Positions 1 through 47,252 are shown, numbered from the stretch's first letter. The stretch is 64,000 bases of DNA from Elephas maximus indicus (GCF_024166365.1 NC_064821.1:51053093-51117092), one strand, 5' to 3'. Program-made: numbers and translations. Notes: a model not told the origin generated them from the sequence alone.

Positions 1-1450
1 AAAAAAACAAGGCTCCACGAATTGATGGAATACCAAATGAGATATTTCAAAAAACAGATGCAGTGCTGGAAGTGCTCAATCATCTACGCCAAGAAATTTG
101 GAAGACAGCTACCTGGCCAACTGACTGGAAAAGATCCATATTTGTGCCCATTCCAAAGAAAGGTGATCCATCCAATAGAATGCAGGAATTACAGAACAAT
201 ATCATTAATATCACACGAAAGTAAAATTTTACTGAAGATCATTTCAAAAGCAGTTGTAGCAGTACATCGACAGGGAACTGCCAGAAATTCAAGCCGGATT
301 CAAAAGAGGATGTGAAATGAGGGCTATCACTGCTGATGTCAGATGGATCTTGGTTGAAAGCAGAAAATACCAGAAAGATGTTTATCTGTGTTTTAACGAC
401 TATACAAAGGCATTCCACCATGTGGATCATAACAAATTAAGATAGCATTGCAAAGAATGGGAATTCCAGAACATTTAATTGTGCTCATGAGGAACCTGTA
501 TGCAGACCAAGAGGCAGTCATTCAAACAGAGCAAGGGGATATTAAATGGTTTAAAATCAAGAAAAATGTGTGTCAGGGATGTATTCGTTCACTGTACTTA
601 ATCTGTATGCTGAGCAAATAATCAGAGAAGTTGGACTATATGAAGAAGAATGTGGCATCAGAATTAGTGGAAGACTCATTAACAACTTGCATTATGCAGA
701 TGATACCACCTTACTTACTGAAAGCTAGGAGGACTTGAAGCACTTACTGATGAAGATCAATGGCTATAGCCTCCAGTATGGCTTATACCTCAACATAAAG
801 AAAACAAAAATCCTCACCAACTATAACAATAAGCAACATCATGATAAATGAAGAAAATATCGAAATTGTCAAGGATTTCATTTCACTTGGATCCACAATC
901 AACAGCCATGGAAGCAGCAGTCAAGAAATGAAACAATGCACTTCATTGGGTAAATCTGCTGCAAAAGATCTCTTTAAAGTGTTAAAAAGTTAAGATGTCA
1001 CTTTGAGGACTAAGATGTGCCTGACCCAAGCCACGATATTTTCAATTGCCTCATATGCATGTGAAAGCTGGACAATGAATAAGGAAGACCAAAGAAGAAT
1101 TGATGCCTTTGAATTATGGTGTTGGCAAAGAATACTGAATATACCATGGGCTGCCTGAAGAATAAACAAGTCTGTTTTGGAAAAAGTACAGCCAGAATGC
1201 TCCTTAGAAGCAAGGATGGGAAGACTTCATCTGACATACTTTGGACATGTTATTAAGAGGGACCAGTCCCTGGAGAAGGACATCATGCTTGGTAAAGTGA
1301 GGGTCAGCAAAAAAGAGGAAGACCCTCAACGAGATGGACTGACACAGTGGCTGCAACAATGGGTTCAAATAGAGCAACCATTGTGAAGATGGCGCAGCAC
1401 TGGGCATACAGGGTCACTGCAAGTTAGAACTGACTTAATGGCACCTAACA
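1..1450 (+). mobile_element. RTE-type LINE, 3' part, decayed reverse-transcriptase ORF
   Basis: Broken reading frames give RTE (BovB-like) reverse-transcriptase sequence: CRNYRTISLISHESKILLKII at about 165-240, DYTKAFHHVDHNKL at about 400-440, and the catalytic YADD at 693-704. The element runs off the left edge and ends about 1450 in a tail (aactgacttaatggcacctaac) like the AfroSINE tail. Stops and frameshifts make it inactive. It lies antisense to MTOR in intron 19. Confidence 0.85.
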
Positions 1451-1565
1451 CCACCAGATGCTCAATTTCTTCACTGGGAATATGGAGGTAATAGTACTTA
1501 TCTCCCAGGTCTGTTGTAAGGATTAAATGGAAAAACACATGTAAAGCACTAGAATACGGAAAAAA
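1451..1565 (+). repeat. MIR-like SINE remnant
   Basis: It has the typical MIR 3' half: cactgggaatatggaggtaata, then ctcccaggtctgttgtaaggattaaatg and gtaaagcactaga. It is old and diverged. Confidence 0.6.
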
Positions 1566-3562
1566 TGTAATAAACATCAGCTATTATTATCAACTCCTAC
1601 TTGTTATTCATTGGACTTTGGAAGGATTTCTGGAGTCACTAGTGACTTGAAAGTAGACATGAAATTTTTCACCAACTGTCAATGTATCTTTAGTTTATTT
1701 GGTCCTAATTCATTACCACTTACTTTCTAAAACAAATACGGCTAACTCTTTATTAAGGATATTATAACTCATTTAAGTAATCTCACTTTTCAACATTTTA
1801 ATGATAGTATAATTTCCTCTAACTCTTATTAATATCATTAAATACTTGTTTTTGGAGGTTTGAGATTCCTATTTAAAAAAAAAAAGACACAAACAATTAA
1901 TTCACTCTGTGTTTCTAGGAAATCAGGAGCCAAAATAGCAAGCAAACTTAGGGAAGGACGGAGCAAGGAAACTTGGATGGGGGTAGGCAGCTGCATGGGA
2001 AATCCTAGTTACTTTCTAGGTTAAAGATGTAGCTTCAGGGTATAGTTTTATTAGTGCTACATGTCAAAATTAAGTAGCAAATCATGCCTCCAAAGCAAAA
2101 AAAATATAGATCTCTAAGGTCTAAGCTTTTGCTTCCTTCCATTAAAAAAATAATTTACAGATGAACAGATATATTTTCACCCCAATCCACATTTGGAAAC
2201 TTGGCTAAGTTGAAGATAAATAAAAACTGTTGTTTCAAACAGTGAGTAATGGACTTACAGTACTCATCACCTTAAGATGTGATACTGACAGGCCATGACT
2301 GGGCTAGATAGTGTCTGGACTAATTCCCTAAATGACAAGGACACCAATGGCTCCTGAGGCAATCAGAAGCTGGACAACGTACGGTACGGTTTTTACTCAG
2401 TACAACCATCCCTACCCATCTCCTGGGTCCCCATCATTTAACCACTGCTGACAGTTTCTGTGAAGTGTTCCTTATAAAAGAGAGCAGAAAATTCAAACTG
2501 GCCGAAAAGCAGAGACTAGGGATGGCAGGGAGGTCAAGGAAAACCATAAGAGAAAAAGAGGAAAAGAACCATCTGATTCTCACTGTCATTTCATCAGGCA
2601 ATTAGGGAAGCCTCTCTGGTGGTTGATACATAAGGAGTGGTAACACAGGCAGGCACAGACAGATCTCATTCATAACTAAGTAACTGGAGAAGTCACTTCA
2701 TTTCTTCTTCCTTAGATTCTTTCACAAGCTTTTTTCTCTTTTCCTGAACATTAGTATTTCAAAAGAATACATAGCTTTGTTACTGAAAACATGGTAGACG
2801 AGATATCCTCCCAAACCCTCCTGCTCTGAAGACACCTAAAATTAATGCATAAAAAATAACAACAGCATTATTTGAACTGAGGCCTCTCCCGTAAAGCCAG
2901 CCCTTCAAAGAGCTACATCTTAAATGGTGAACTGCCAACAACAACAACAAAATCTATCCACTGGCAAAGGAGACAAAGAAATTTGTTGATCTTGATGTGA
3001 GTTCTACATAGGAAAAAATTCTCCCGTAAGAATTCATAATGTTAGGCCTATCTTCATATTATAGGTTTAGGGGTTTATTTTAACTATTCATGTGGCCTGG
3101 AAAACTCAAGGCAAAGAAATTAACTTAAAATTCTCCTGAGCTGAAAATACTCTGGATCACTGGCCAGAAGTAAATGCAAATCCTCTCTGGAGGGATGCCA
3201 TTTCCCAGGGGATTTTACAGTACCATTACAGGTGAAACCCAGCTGAATGTGATTATATGACCCAAAATTATAAAACACAAAAGGAAATCTACCACCTCAA
3301 GTGTGATTCAGCACAAACAATAAATAACAGAATTATATTCATCAAGGATTCTATGTATATTGAAATTATTAAGTAGACGATATAAAATAAGTCCGTTCAA
3401 ATGCTTAAAGAAATAAAAGTGGGGATAAAAAATATGGGTGAAGAACAAGATACCACCCAAAAATACAGGCATATTTGAAAGAGCCAAGAACAACTTTAAC
3501 GAAAAAAAAAAAGTAGCTGGAATTAAAAGCTCAACAACTGGTAAAACGGACATAACTGAAAG
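1566..3562. other. MTOR intron 19 sequence, nothing recognised
   Basis: AT-rich intronic DNA with no exon, RNA gene or assignable repeat that I can see. A mono-A run lies near 1875 and an (aac)n patch at 2938-2950. Confidence 0.5.
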
Positions 3563-3772
3563 GTTTTGTTGCTGTTAGGTACTGCCGAGTCAATTTTTGA
3601 TACATAGCAACCCCATGTGCACAGCAGAACTGCCCCATAGGGTTTTCTTGGCTGTAATCTTTACGAGAGCAGATCTCCAGGTCTTTCCCCAGCAGAGCCT
3701 TTGAGTGGGTTCAAACCACCAACCTTTCGGTTAGCGGCTGATCGCTTAACCATTGCGCCACCAGGGCTCCTT
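3563..3772 (-). mobile_element. AfroSINE, long type, minus orientation
   Basis: It reads reversed, from gttgctgttaggtactgcc through the box B-like segment (gggttcaaaccacc) to ccaccagggctcc. Related 11-mers (taactgaaagg, tagctgaagga) flank it as a decayed target duplication. It is the long class with the extra central segment. Confidence 0.85.
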
Positions 3773-3789
3773 AGCTGAAGGATTAGTGA

Positions 3790-5345
3790 ACGGAAAATGG
3801 GTGTGAAGAAATACCCAGACTGCATCTCTGAGAGACAAAAATTAAAAACATGGAAGAAAAACTAAGCTATGTTAAGGACGGAGTAAGAAGCTCTAACATG
3901 TGTAATCAGAATCTTGGAAAGGGAAAACAGAAAAGTGGAAGGTCAATACTAAAACAGATGATAAATGCGAATTTTCGAGAACTCATAAAAGATACCAATT
4001 CTCAGATTCAGGAAGCCCAACAAATCCCAAGCAGAATAAAAAAAAGAAATACACATCTAGATATATAGTGGTGAAACTGCAAGACAACAGCAGCAATGAG
4101 AAGATCTGTAAAAGAGTCACAGAGAAAAGAGAGTGTAAGTAAAAAGGTACAAGGATTTCTTAACAGCAACAAATGGGATGATATCTACAAAGCTGTGAGA
4201 GAAGCCAGAATCACATGTTCAGCTAAAGGAAGATTTAAAAAGAGGGTGAAATGAAGACTTTTTCAGATACACAAAAGCAGAGAGTTTACTTTGATGGATG
4301 CTCACAAGAGAAATTTATTTTAGGAAGAAGGAAAATGATTTCAGGAGGAAGCCCTGAGATGGTAAAAGGAATGATGAGAAATGAAATGGCACCTGTGAAT
4401 GAATATAAACAACGCATAAAACAAAAGCAATGTTTACTTTGGTGGTTAAAAAAAATACTAGATAACAATGAAGAGGAAGGGGAGACGGTGTGAGCAACTA
4501 TTCTAAGTTTCATGTATTGTTCAGGGGAAGGACAAAGGTATTGGTTAATTTTAGACATTGTTAAATTAGGTATGTAAGTCAAAATTTTAAGGATGAAAAA
4601 GATAAAATTGGATCCATTTCTCATACTGTACACTGGGACATTTTCCAAAGAGCTCAAAGATCTGAAGTGAAAATGAAAAACAGGTTAATTCCTTTATAAT
4701 CTGGGAACAGGAAATCTTTTCTAAATAAGTTTCAAAATCCAGAAGAAATAAAGGAAAATATTGATACATTTGGCCTCTAAAAGAAAATGTGGTTGCATAA
4801 GATAAGGTAACATTTGCAAAGTAGGAAGATAAATGACAAAAAGGGAAAATATTTGTAATATATCACAAGGGGTTAATACCACTAATCAATAAAGAGCTTC
4901 TAAAAATTGAGACAAAAAAGAACCACCACCCAACAGCCTTAAATATATAAAAATATGTACTCAGAATAGAAGAAATGCAAATTAAAACTACACTGAGGTA
5001 CTATTTCTCACTTACCAGATTAGAAAATTCTAAAAGCTTGACATATTCTATTGGCATGGATTTGGAAAATAGGCACTCTCATATGTTGTTGGTCAGAATA
5101 TAAAATGGCATAACACTTAGGAGGGCAATTTGGCAATAATTAAACAAGATTAAGTCTGCACTTAACCTTTGACCCAGAAATCCCACTTCAAGGAATTTAT
5201 TCCAAGGATATGCTTGGCAAAAATATGTTTGCACAAAGCCTTTCACTGTAACATTATTTTAAATAGCAAGACTAAAAAAACACAAATGCCCTTCAATCGG
5301 GACTGGTTAAATAATCTATGGTATGTTCACGCAATGGAAAGAAAC
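3790..5345 (+). mobile_element. HAL1-like / old L1 remnant
   Basis: ORF1-like coiled-coil coding remains (about 3850-4490) are followed without a full ORF2 by the conserved 3' ORF2 stretch (gacccagaaatcccacttc, ccttcaatcgggactgg, ggtatgttcacgcaatgg; about 4780-5345). This is the layout of HAL1 half-L1 elements. Many stops. The family name is my best match, not searched. Confidence 0.6.
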
Positions 5346-5680
5346 ATATTAGGCAGAATAAAGGTGCCACAAAGATGTTCATGTTCTAATACCTGGAACC
5401 TGCCAATACGTTATTTTACGTGGCAAAAGGGACATTTAGAGACATAATTAAGGTTCAGAACCTCATGATGAGGAGATTATCCTGGAATGAGCCTGATCAT
5501 ATTGGGGGCTCGATCTAATCTGATAAGTCCTTAAAAGCAGAAAACCTTTCCTAGCAGTGCAGTGGCTAGAAAGAAAGATATAACAACAGAAGAAGGGTCA
5601 GAAAGATATGATGTTGCTGGTCTTAAAGCTGGAGGAAGGGGGGCCAAGGAATGCAAGTGGTCTCTAGAAGCTTGAAAAAG
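5346..5680. repeat. Old interspersed repeat, family not assigned
   Basis: Phrases such as ctaatacctggaacctgcc, ttattttacgtggcaaaag and gagattatcctggaatgagcc recur widely in mammalian genomes. I cannot name the family with confidence. Confidence 0.4.
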
Positions 5681-5699
5681 CAAGGAAAGAGATCACCCT

Positions 5700-6059
5700 T
5701 GAATGAAAAAGAAATTAACGAACAGAGCAGGTCAAAAGAAAGCACTAAGAAAGTGAAAACAAATGAAAATGTATCAGTAATCACAATAAATGTAATTGGA
5801 CAAATGCACTGACTAAAAGACAAAGATTTTCAAACTGGATTAACTATATTGTATTTACAAGAGTCCCATCTAAAACAAAAAGTTAAAACACACTTAAAAG
5901 TAAAAGGATAGGAAGAAACACACATCCTCCTCCCTAAAAAGTTAATGTAGTTATAACACTAGAAAAAATAAAATTTGAGACATTACCACAGATTAAAAGG
6001 GTCATCCATAACGATTAAAGATTCAATTCCACAGGAAGCAATGATAATTTAAAATTTAT
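5700..6059 (+). mobile_element. Old L1/HAL1 fragment
   Basis: Its degenerate sequence resembles the start of an L1 endonuclease region (atcacaataaatgtaattgg, caagagtcccatctaaaac). Short and heavily mutated. Confidence 0.45.
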
Positions 6060-6070
6060 ATGCACCTAAT

Positions 6071-6276
6071 GTAGGGACCCTGGTGGCACAGTGGTTGAAA
6101 CACTAGGCTGCTGACTGAAAGGTCAGTGGTCTGAACTCACGAGCCACTCCATGGAAGAAAGGTGCTGCAGTCTGCTTCTGTAAAGACTGCAGCCTTGGAA
6201 ATTCTATGGGGCAATTCTACTCTGTCCTATAGGGTTGCTATTAGTCGGAATTGACTTGACGGTGCACAACAACAAC
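6071..6276 (+). mobile_element. AfroSINE, long type
   Basis: It runs from agggaccctggtggcacag to a (caa)n tail, with flanking duplications atgcacctaat (6060-6070) and atgcacccaat (6277-6287). Confidence 0.9.
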
Positions 6277-6303
6277 ATGCACCCAATAAACCAAAAATAT
6301 GTA

Positions 6304-6348
6304 CTTTATATATATATATATATATACATATATAAAATATATATAACA
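6304..6348. repeat. (TA)n microsatellite
   Basis: Imperfect TA dinucleotide run, visible directly. Confidence 0.9.
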
Positions 6349-7561
6349 GAAGCAGCTCTGGGCAAATTTGAGACCATTTGAGCAGAAAGAATAATGCGAG
6401 ACAACTAACGCCTGATCCTAGACTGGATTAGGAATTGGAAGATAAAGAACGCTTATAGGACATTACTCAGCCAACTGACATTAGAATACAGGCAGCAGAA
6501 TAACGTACCGTGTTAGAGTTAAATTTACTGAAGTTATTAACTATCTGGTGGTCATAGAATATCCATCCCTATTCTTAGGAAATACACATTGAAGTATTTA
6601 TGGGTGAAGAATCAAGATGTATGCAACTCATTCTCAGGTAGTTCAAGAAAGAAAAAAAAATCCCAGAGAGAGAGAGAATGATGAGGCAAATCAGGTAAAA
6701 TGTTAACAACAGGTGAATCCGAGTAAAGAGTATATAAGTTTTCTTTGTATTAGTATTATTATTGTAATTTTTTGTTAAGTTTAAATTTATTTCCAAATAA
6801 AAAGTTAAAAAGAGTTAATGATGATAATGGATTATAACACACTGAATAAAAAAAGAATACGTAAGTTCACGATGGTATTTAACAAAAAGAAAAAGAAGAA
6901 AAAAAAAAAGAGTGTGGCGGGAAAGGGAAGGGGAAAGCTCTTCTGTATAGAAAGATGACAGCTAATAAAAGTAGGAGTGACAGAACTAGAACTTCATCAT
7001 TTCGCAACCTCCAGTTCAGGAAAGGATCATCAACGGATGCTAAAATCATTGGGTGAAAGGTAGCTGAGGAATACGACAATCCCACAGTCTCAAAGTATCA
7101 TCTCACAGGGTATTTCTTAACAACAAAGGAAAAACAGTAACTATACAATAGAGACATCTGAGGGACTCCAACTTAACCATGTGTTCAAACTTTAGCATCA
7201 ATAATAACGGGACAAACTGGCCTTACGAGATGTAGTAAGATATACGCATGGAACTTTACCTATGCTGTATTCTCACCAAAAATGTTCAACTTAAATCCAA
7301 TCATGAAAGAAGCAACCAGAAATCCAGTCCGTGGAACATTCTACCAAACAAGTGAATTGAACTCTAGTTAAAGTGAGACTAACAATACTGCCTTCCCCCA
7401 GGCTATTCGTCTTTTAGGCATTTTGAGGGAATAAGCCAGGAAATTGGATGGAGCTGATTAAACCTGTTCACTTAAGTGTTAAAATTTAAGGGGAAGAAGA
7501 GCATTCAGCTCAACAATAAGCAGGGTGCATTATTAGGAAGCTGAAGCCCAGAGATCTAACT
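6349..7561. other. MTOR intron 19 sequence, nothing recognised
   Basis: No exon or assignable repeat seen. There is a purine-rich tract at 6884-6945 (aaaaagaaaaagaagaaaa then gggaaggggaaag). Confidence 0.5.
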
Positions 7562-7621
7562 TCTTTGGACGTGTGTGGTGCAGAGCAGAAAAGAGTAAAG
7601 GTTGGGGTTTTAGCCGCTTAC

Positions 7622-42759
<35,138 letters not shown>

Positions 42760-42964
42760 CTTGCCCTGAGGTTCTTTGGAGAAAAGCTTCCTTTAGTATC
42801 TGGATAATGAACCATGACAATGAATTTATTGGCCCTTGTTCCTCAATACAGATTTCTACCCAGCTCATGTCAGGTGGAGAATTCAAAAAAGGTTGGGAGA
42901 TCTAAGGAACACGTAGAAAGCCTAGAAAACATTCTTTCAACAGAGATTAACGTTTAAAAGAGCC

Positions 42965-43300
42965 AGCATAGCAAAATGGGTTGAACTGTGGGTTGTGGAG
43001 CCAGACTATCCGGGTTTGAATCCAGTTCCAAAGTTACATAACTTGAGGAAAATACTTAAAATCTCTCTCACTTTCCTCGACCACAATAAATATGAGGATA
43101 AAAACCCTGTGCCATCGAGTCCGTTCTGACTCATAGCGACCCTACAGGACAGAGGAGAACTGCTCCATATGGTTTCCAAGGAGTACCTGGGGGATGTGAA
43201 CTGCCTACCTTTTGGTTAGTAGCTGTAGCTCTAAAGGATTAAATGAATTTTAAAAAGTGCTTAAAATAGTGCTAGGCACACAGTGAGTTTTCAATAATGG
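42965..43300 (+). repeat. MIR SINE split by an AfroSINE
   Basis: gtggagccagactatccggg and cttgaggaaaatacttaaaat on the left, ctaaaggattaaatgaattt and gtgctaggcacacagtgag on the right, are one MIR interrupted at about 43103-43232. Confidence 0.7.
43103..43232 (-). mobile_element. AfroSINE, short type, 5' end missing
   Basis: The reversed copy from aaccctgtgccatcgagtcc to ggttagtagctgtagctc. The (tRNA-like) head is missing. Confidence 0.85.
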
Positions 43301-43323
43301 TTAACTATTGTTAACCATTATTG

Positions 43324-43471
43324 TTGTTGTTAGGTGCTGTCAAGTTGGTGCTAACTCATTGCAACCCAACGTACAACAGAAAGAAGCACTGCCCGGTCCT
43401 GTGCCATCCTCACAATCACTGTTATGCTTGAGCCCATTGTTGCAGCCACTGTGTCAATCCATCTCATTGAG
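43324..43471 (-). mobile_element. RTE LINE 3' end
   Basis: gttgttaggtgctgtcaag to ccatctcattgag is the reverse of the RTE tail at about 1300-1450. Perfect 13-bp duplication gttaaccattatt at 43310-43322 and 43472-43484. Confidence 0.88.
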
Positions 43472-43503
43472 GTTAACCATTATTACTACTATGTATACAC
43501 ATA

Positions 43504-43708
43504 AGAAGCCCTGGTGGCACAATAGTTAAGTGCTTAGCTGCTAACAGAAAGGATGGTGGTTCGAACTCATCCAGCAGCTCCATGGAGGAAAGACAATCTG
43601 CTTCCATTAAGATAAAAAAAGATACAGCCAAGAAAAACCCTATGGGGCAGTTCTACAGTCACATGGGGCACTACGGGTCGGAATCAACTCGAAGGCACCC
43701 AACAACTA
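43504..43708 (+). mobile_element. AfroSINE, long type
   Basis: gaagccctggtggcacaat to aggcacccaacaac, with the long central segment (gacaatctgcttccattaag). Flanks share ctatgta. Confidence 0.88.
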
Positions 43709-43719
43709 TGTACATGACT

Positions 43720-45190
43720 CAGTGGCAGGTACTAGAGGTGGGGAGAGAATACCAAATAACTGAGACTGCCCATTTCCTCAAGGAGTTCAATCTAAAGACA
43801 AAGACTGATTATTATGCTATAGCAGCGCTATCCAAAAGAAATATAATACAAGCCACAAACGTAATTTTAAACTTCCCAGTAACCATACTAAAAAAAGGTA
43901 AAAAGAAACTAGTGAAATTAATTTTAATAGCATATTTTATTTAACTCAATATATAAAATGCCATTTAAACATGTTATCAATATAAAAAATTGATACATTT
44001 TCCATTCTTTTTTTGCACTAAGTCTCCGAAATCTGGTGTGTATTTTACGCTCACAGCAATCTCGATTTGGTCTAGCCAATAGCCACATGCACAATTGGAC
44101 AGTGCAGTCCTATAGAATACCAGCACCTCAAACGTGAGCTAAAAGAGCCACATTAGTTCTTGAGTTCATTCACTCATTCTTCAACTATTTACTGTCTCTT
44201 CCCCTCAGTGAGTTTACAATCCAGTGGGAAATACAAATAACCAGGCAACCAGAACAAAGTGGCCATACCACGGCTCAGTGCAGACTGCTATGGGAGTAAC
44301 ATGTACCCATCCTAGGTATCTCCAAATTATACTACAAAACCAATTACCAAAATTCTTATTTTAAGTGCCATTTGTGACCCACAGAGGAAAAGCAGAGAAT
44401 AGTTGGTTTTCAAAAACTTTTAAATGCCCCAGTGCCAAGAAGACTGCAGAAGGAAATGTCATCTTTTACAGGAGAGGAAACCTAAGGATCCCTGATGAAA
44501 AAACCATTAAGGTGGGGAGGCGGGGGCGGGGGGAGGGGCTTGGCAAATAATTACCATCCTTAGGAAAGAACCAGTGTATCTTTGTATGGTCTGAGTCCCA
44601 CAGGCTCTCTGCTCCAAGGTGAATTCAGTTAAATTACTCCAAGTCAGATGTTCTAAGGGTCTTAGTGAGGGCTTCAGGGAGCCCGTTAAAGTTGGGTGGC
44701 TGAAACTAGGGATGGCGGCGGGGGAGAGGCACGAAAGATGAAACCCAAGAAAATAACCGAATTCAGCCCCGTGGACTGGGACCCTGAGAGGTCTCCAGGG
44801 CGCAGTGCAAGGGGCTGACACTGAGGACGGTCCTCTCCGAGGCACAGGGTCCCCAGTTTGTATGTACCTTGGAAGAAAAAAGGGTGACTGTGACGGGCAG
44901 GGAGCCCCAAAAGGGCCTCGGCAGGACCGGAGCTGATGGGCCGGCCTCCGGAGAGCCTGCGACGAACGACAGGCTGAAGGGTCCGGGGACTCCTGGGGGC
45001 CCGGGAGGAGGTGGGCGTTACTCGCGGGGCGAGGGGTCAAGGGCCCAGGCGGCGCCAGGCTCGTGGGACTGTTACTGAGGGGACTCCACGTCCCCGACGG
45101 GCGGCTTCCCGGGGCCCCCACCGACCAGGTTGGCCTTGGGTCTGGACATACCGCCAACTTGGAGGGGTCGGTGCCAGGCCCCAGACTCAC
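43720..45190. other. MTOR intron 1, 5' part; CpG-rich from about 44.7 kb
   Basis: The left part has old-repeat phrases (cagcgctatccaaaagaaat, agccacaaacgtaattttaaac). From 44.7 kb GC and CpG rise sharply toward exon 1. A 227-codon frame here (44507-45190, minus) is a GC artefact. Confidence 0.5.
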
Positions 45191-45298
45191 CGCGCGGCTT
45201 CGGCCAAGGCCTCAGCTGCCGCCGCCAGTGCCGGTACCGCAGCTTCAGACTCCCGACCCCACCACCCGCCTTCCCCGCTGTCCTCTAAGCCGGGCGGG
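45191..45298 (-). other. MTOR: MTOR exon 1 (5' UTR, non-coding)
   Basis: On the minus strand this GC-rich segment matches the known mammalian MTOR 5' UTR (cggcttagaggacagcgg near its start and ttggccgaagccgcgcg at its end) and stops at a GTGAGT donor (45190 downward). It would splice to exon 2 at 42773, giving a 5' UTR of about 120 nt. The donor side is clear. The transcription start is estimated from similarity to the human mRNA start and could be off by tens of bases. Confidence 0.85.
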
Positions 45299-45500
45299 AG
45301 AGAGGGTGGGCTCCCAGACCTAAGGACCAATTGAAAGGCGAAGTAAGAAGATTGGCTGGAATATAGACCAATAGTAACGAAGGCGAAATGACGCTTCAGG
45401 CCCGGCTTCTCCGGAGGGCGGGGACTGTTCAAATAGACAAACCATGCGGCCAGTGGCAGGAGAAAGGAGCCTACTGTCGGCTCTGGAGAGCCAATCGGTG
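45299..45500 (-). promoter_or_regulatory. MTOR: MTOR promoter: TATA-less, CpG-rich, with a CCAAT-box cluster
   Basis: Immediately upstream of MTOR exon 1 are CCAAT boxes at 45327-45331 (+), 45351-45355 (-), 45368-45372 (+) and, farther out, 45491-45495 (+). The first three lie about 30-75 bp from the estimated start, the spacing typical of NF-Y-driven housekeeping promoters. I see no TATA box. A TGACG half-site follows near 45389. The surrounding 44.7-45.6 kb is rich in CpG. Factor binding is inferred from motifs only. Confidence 0.7.
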
Positions 45501-45847
45501 GTGAGTTCACATCAGTCACTTCCATGCACACTTCCGGTGTATCGCTACTCTAATTCCCCTCTGCATCTGGGAAGCGGGCCAGCCGAGTCCGCTCTCTGGG
45601 TACCGCGGGATGGGAGGGATAGGTGGTAGGCAGGTTCGAGAGAGACTCGAGACCTCGCCCAGTGTAATTATGAAAGGAGCCTGTGGGCCTTGCCAAGGCC
45701 TTGTAATTACTGGACGTTAAGTTTAATATCCATTTGAAAATGTTTTTAGTTATACTTTCTCACTGCAAAAAATTTTTGGCTCACAGGATAATTCCCAAGA
45801 GATTACAGCCAATTTTTAATTCAATAAGGTATTGATAAGTAATTTTA

Positions 45848-45980
45848 AGGAGACTTGGTTGCGCAGTGGTTAAGATCGGCAGTTCGAATACACCAGCCCC
45901 TCCCTAGAAACCCTATGGGGCAGTTCTACCCTGTCCTCTAGGGTCGCTGAGTCAGAATTGACTCGATGGCAATGAGTTTA
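45848..45980 (+). mobile_element. AfroSINE, internally deleted
   Basis: aaggagacttggttgcgcag joins tcggcagttcgaatacacc after a loss of about 25 bp. It ends actcgatggcaatgagttt. Confidence 0.82.
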
Positions 45981-46156
45981 AATACTTTTAAAAGCAATAT
46001 TGTTTTTTTTAATCCTCTAAACAATAGCAAAAAATGGAATTTCAGTGCATCTCTTCTTATTAAAAATTTCCAAATAGGTAATGTATTTACCATTCAAATT
46101 TCAAAATAAATAAAAATTATAACTTCTATATAGCTCCTGCTTCTGCCCCTTATTTT

Positions 46157-46362
46157 TTTAGGTCCTTGTGTGCAGCAAATGGTTTGCCCTCCCAGCTGAA
46201 AGGTCGGTGGTTCGAACCCACCTAGTGGCATTGAGGAATAGAAGCCTGGTGATCTGCTTCCATAAAGATTTCAGCCAAGAAGACACTATGGAGCAGTTCT
46301 ACTCTAACACATGGGGGTCCCATGAATTGGAGTCCACTGGCGGCACACCACAACAGCAACAA
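46157..46362 (+). mobile_element. AfroSINE, long type, diverged head
   Basis: aaaggtcggtggttcgaacc, cctggtgatctgcttccata, actatggagcagttctactc and a (caa)n tail. Confidence 0.8.
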
Positions 46363-46384
46363 TATGTATCTTTCTAGAGTTTCT

Positions 46385-46818
46385 TTATGCAAATAAAGCA
46401 AATATGAATTTACATTTTCCTGTGTTTCTCCTTCCTTACACTGTATACGCTGTTCTGCACTTTTTAAATTTCAGTGTATCTTGGAGGTCTTTCCACGGTA
46501 GATATATAGAAAGCTGCTTTTTTATAGCTGTTTGGTATTCCATTATGCAGATATACCATAATTTGTTTTCGCAGTCCCCTGATAATAGACATTTGCTTTG
46601 TTTCCAACTTTTTGCCATTAAAAACAGTGCTTCAATGTATGCCCTTGTGCATATGTCATTTTGTCCTGGGGCAGGTATATCAAGGCAAATTCCCAGAAAT
46701 GGGGTTGCAGGGCCAGGGCAAATTAATGCGTAGCTCTCACGGATATTGTCAGATTGCCCTCTATAAGGGAGATATTGTTGTCACTCCCACCAACAATATA
46801 TGAGATTTTTACCACCCT
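46385..46818 (-). mobile_element. Old L1 ORF2 3' fragment
   Basis: The reversed phrases tagctgtttggtattccatt, ttgctttgtttccaacttttt and actcccaccaacaatatatgag are typical of old L1 ORF2 ends. Confidence 0.75.
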
Positions 46819-46830
46819 AAGATGTGACAA

Positions 46831-47000
46831 GGAAACCCTGGTGGCGTAGTGGTTAAGTGCTACGGTTGCTAACCAAAGAGTCGGCAGTTCGAATCTTCCA
46901 GGTGCTCCTTGGAAATTCTATGGGGCGGTTCTACTCTGTCCTATAGGGTTGCTATGAGTCGGAATTGACTCGACGGCACTGGGTTTGGTTTTGGTTTTGG
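46831..47000 (+). mobile_element. AfroSINE, short type
   Basis: A clean 170-bp copy, ggaaaccctggtggcgtag to ggttttggttttgg. Perfect 12-bp duplication aagatgtgacaa at 46819-46830 and 47001-47012. Confidence 0.95.
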
Positions 47001-47079
47001 AAGATGTGACAAAGCTCTGTTTTCTAATTAACAATTAAAGGTGGTTTATAACAATAGTAATCAGCACATTTGTAGGTCT

Positions 47080-47252
47080 GTTGCCTGGTGGCACAGTGGT
47101 TAAGAGCTTGGCTGCTAACCAAAATGTCAGCAGTTCACATCTACCAGCCACTCCTTGGAAATCCTATGGGGCAGCTCTACTCTGTCCTATAGGGTCACTA
47201 AGGGTCGGAATTGACTCGATGGCAATGGTTCATTTTGTTTTGTTTTTTTCCT
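47080..47252 (+). mobile_element. AfroSINE, short type
   Basis: ttgcctggtggcacagtgg to gactcgatggcaatgg and a T-rich tail. It follows the previous copy by 80 bp in the same direction. Confidence 0.9.

Noticed and set aside
1-7621. MTOR exon 20
   Set aside because: I looked for sequence encoding FLFQQLGMLVSF on the minus strand and found none. The region is repeats and unassigned intron.
44507-45190. 227-codon proline-rich open frame on the minus strand
   Set aside because: It lies in MTOR intron 1 and the CpG island, has biased GC-driven composition, shows no domain, and crosses the exon 1 donor. A chance frame in GC-rich DNA.
46831-47000. tRNA gene suggested by the box B-like ggcagttcgaatc
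   Set aside because: It is the tRNA-like head of an AfroSINE. There is no complete cloverleaf, and the same sequence recurs about two dozen times with a SINE tail.
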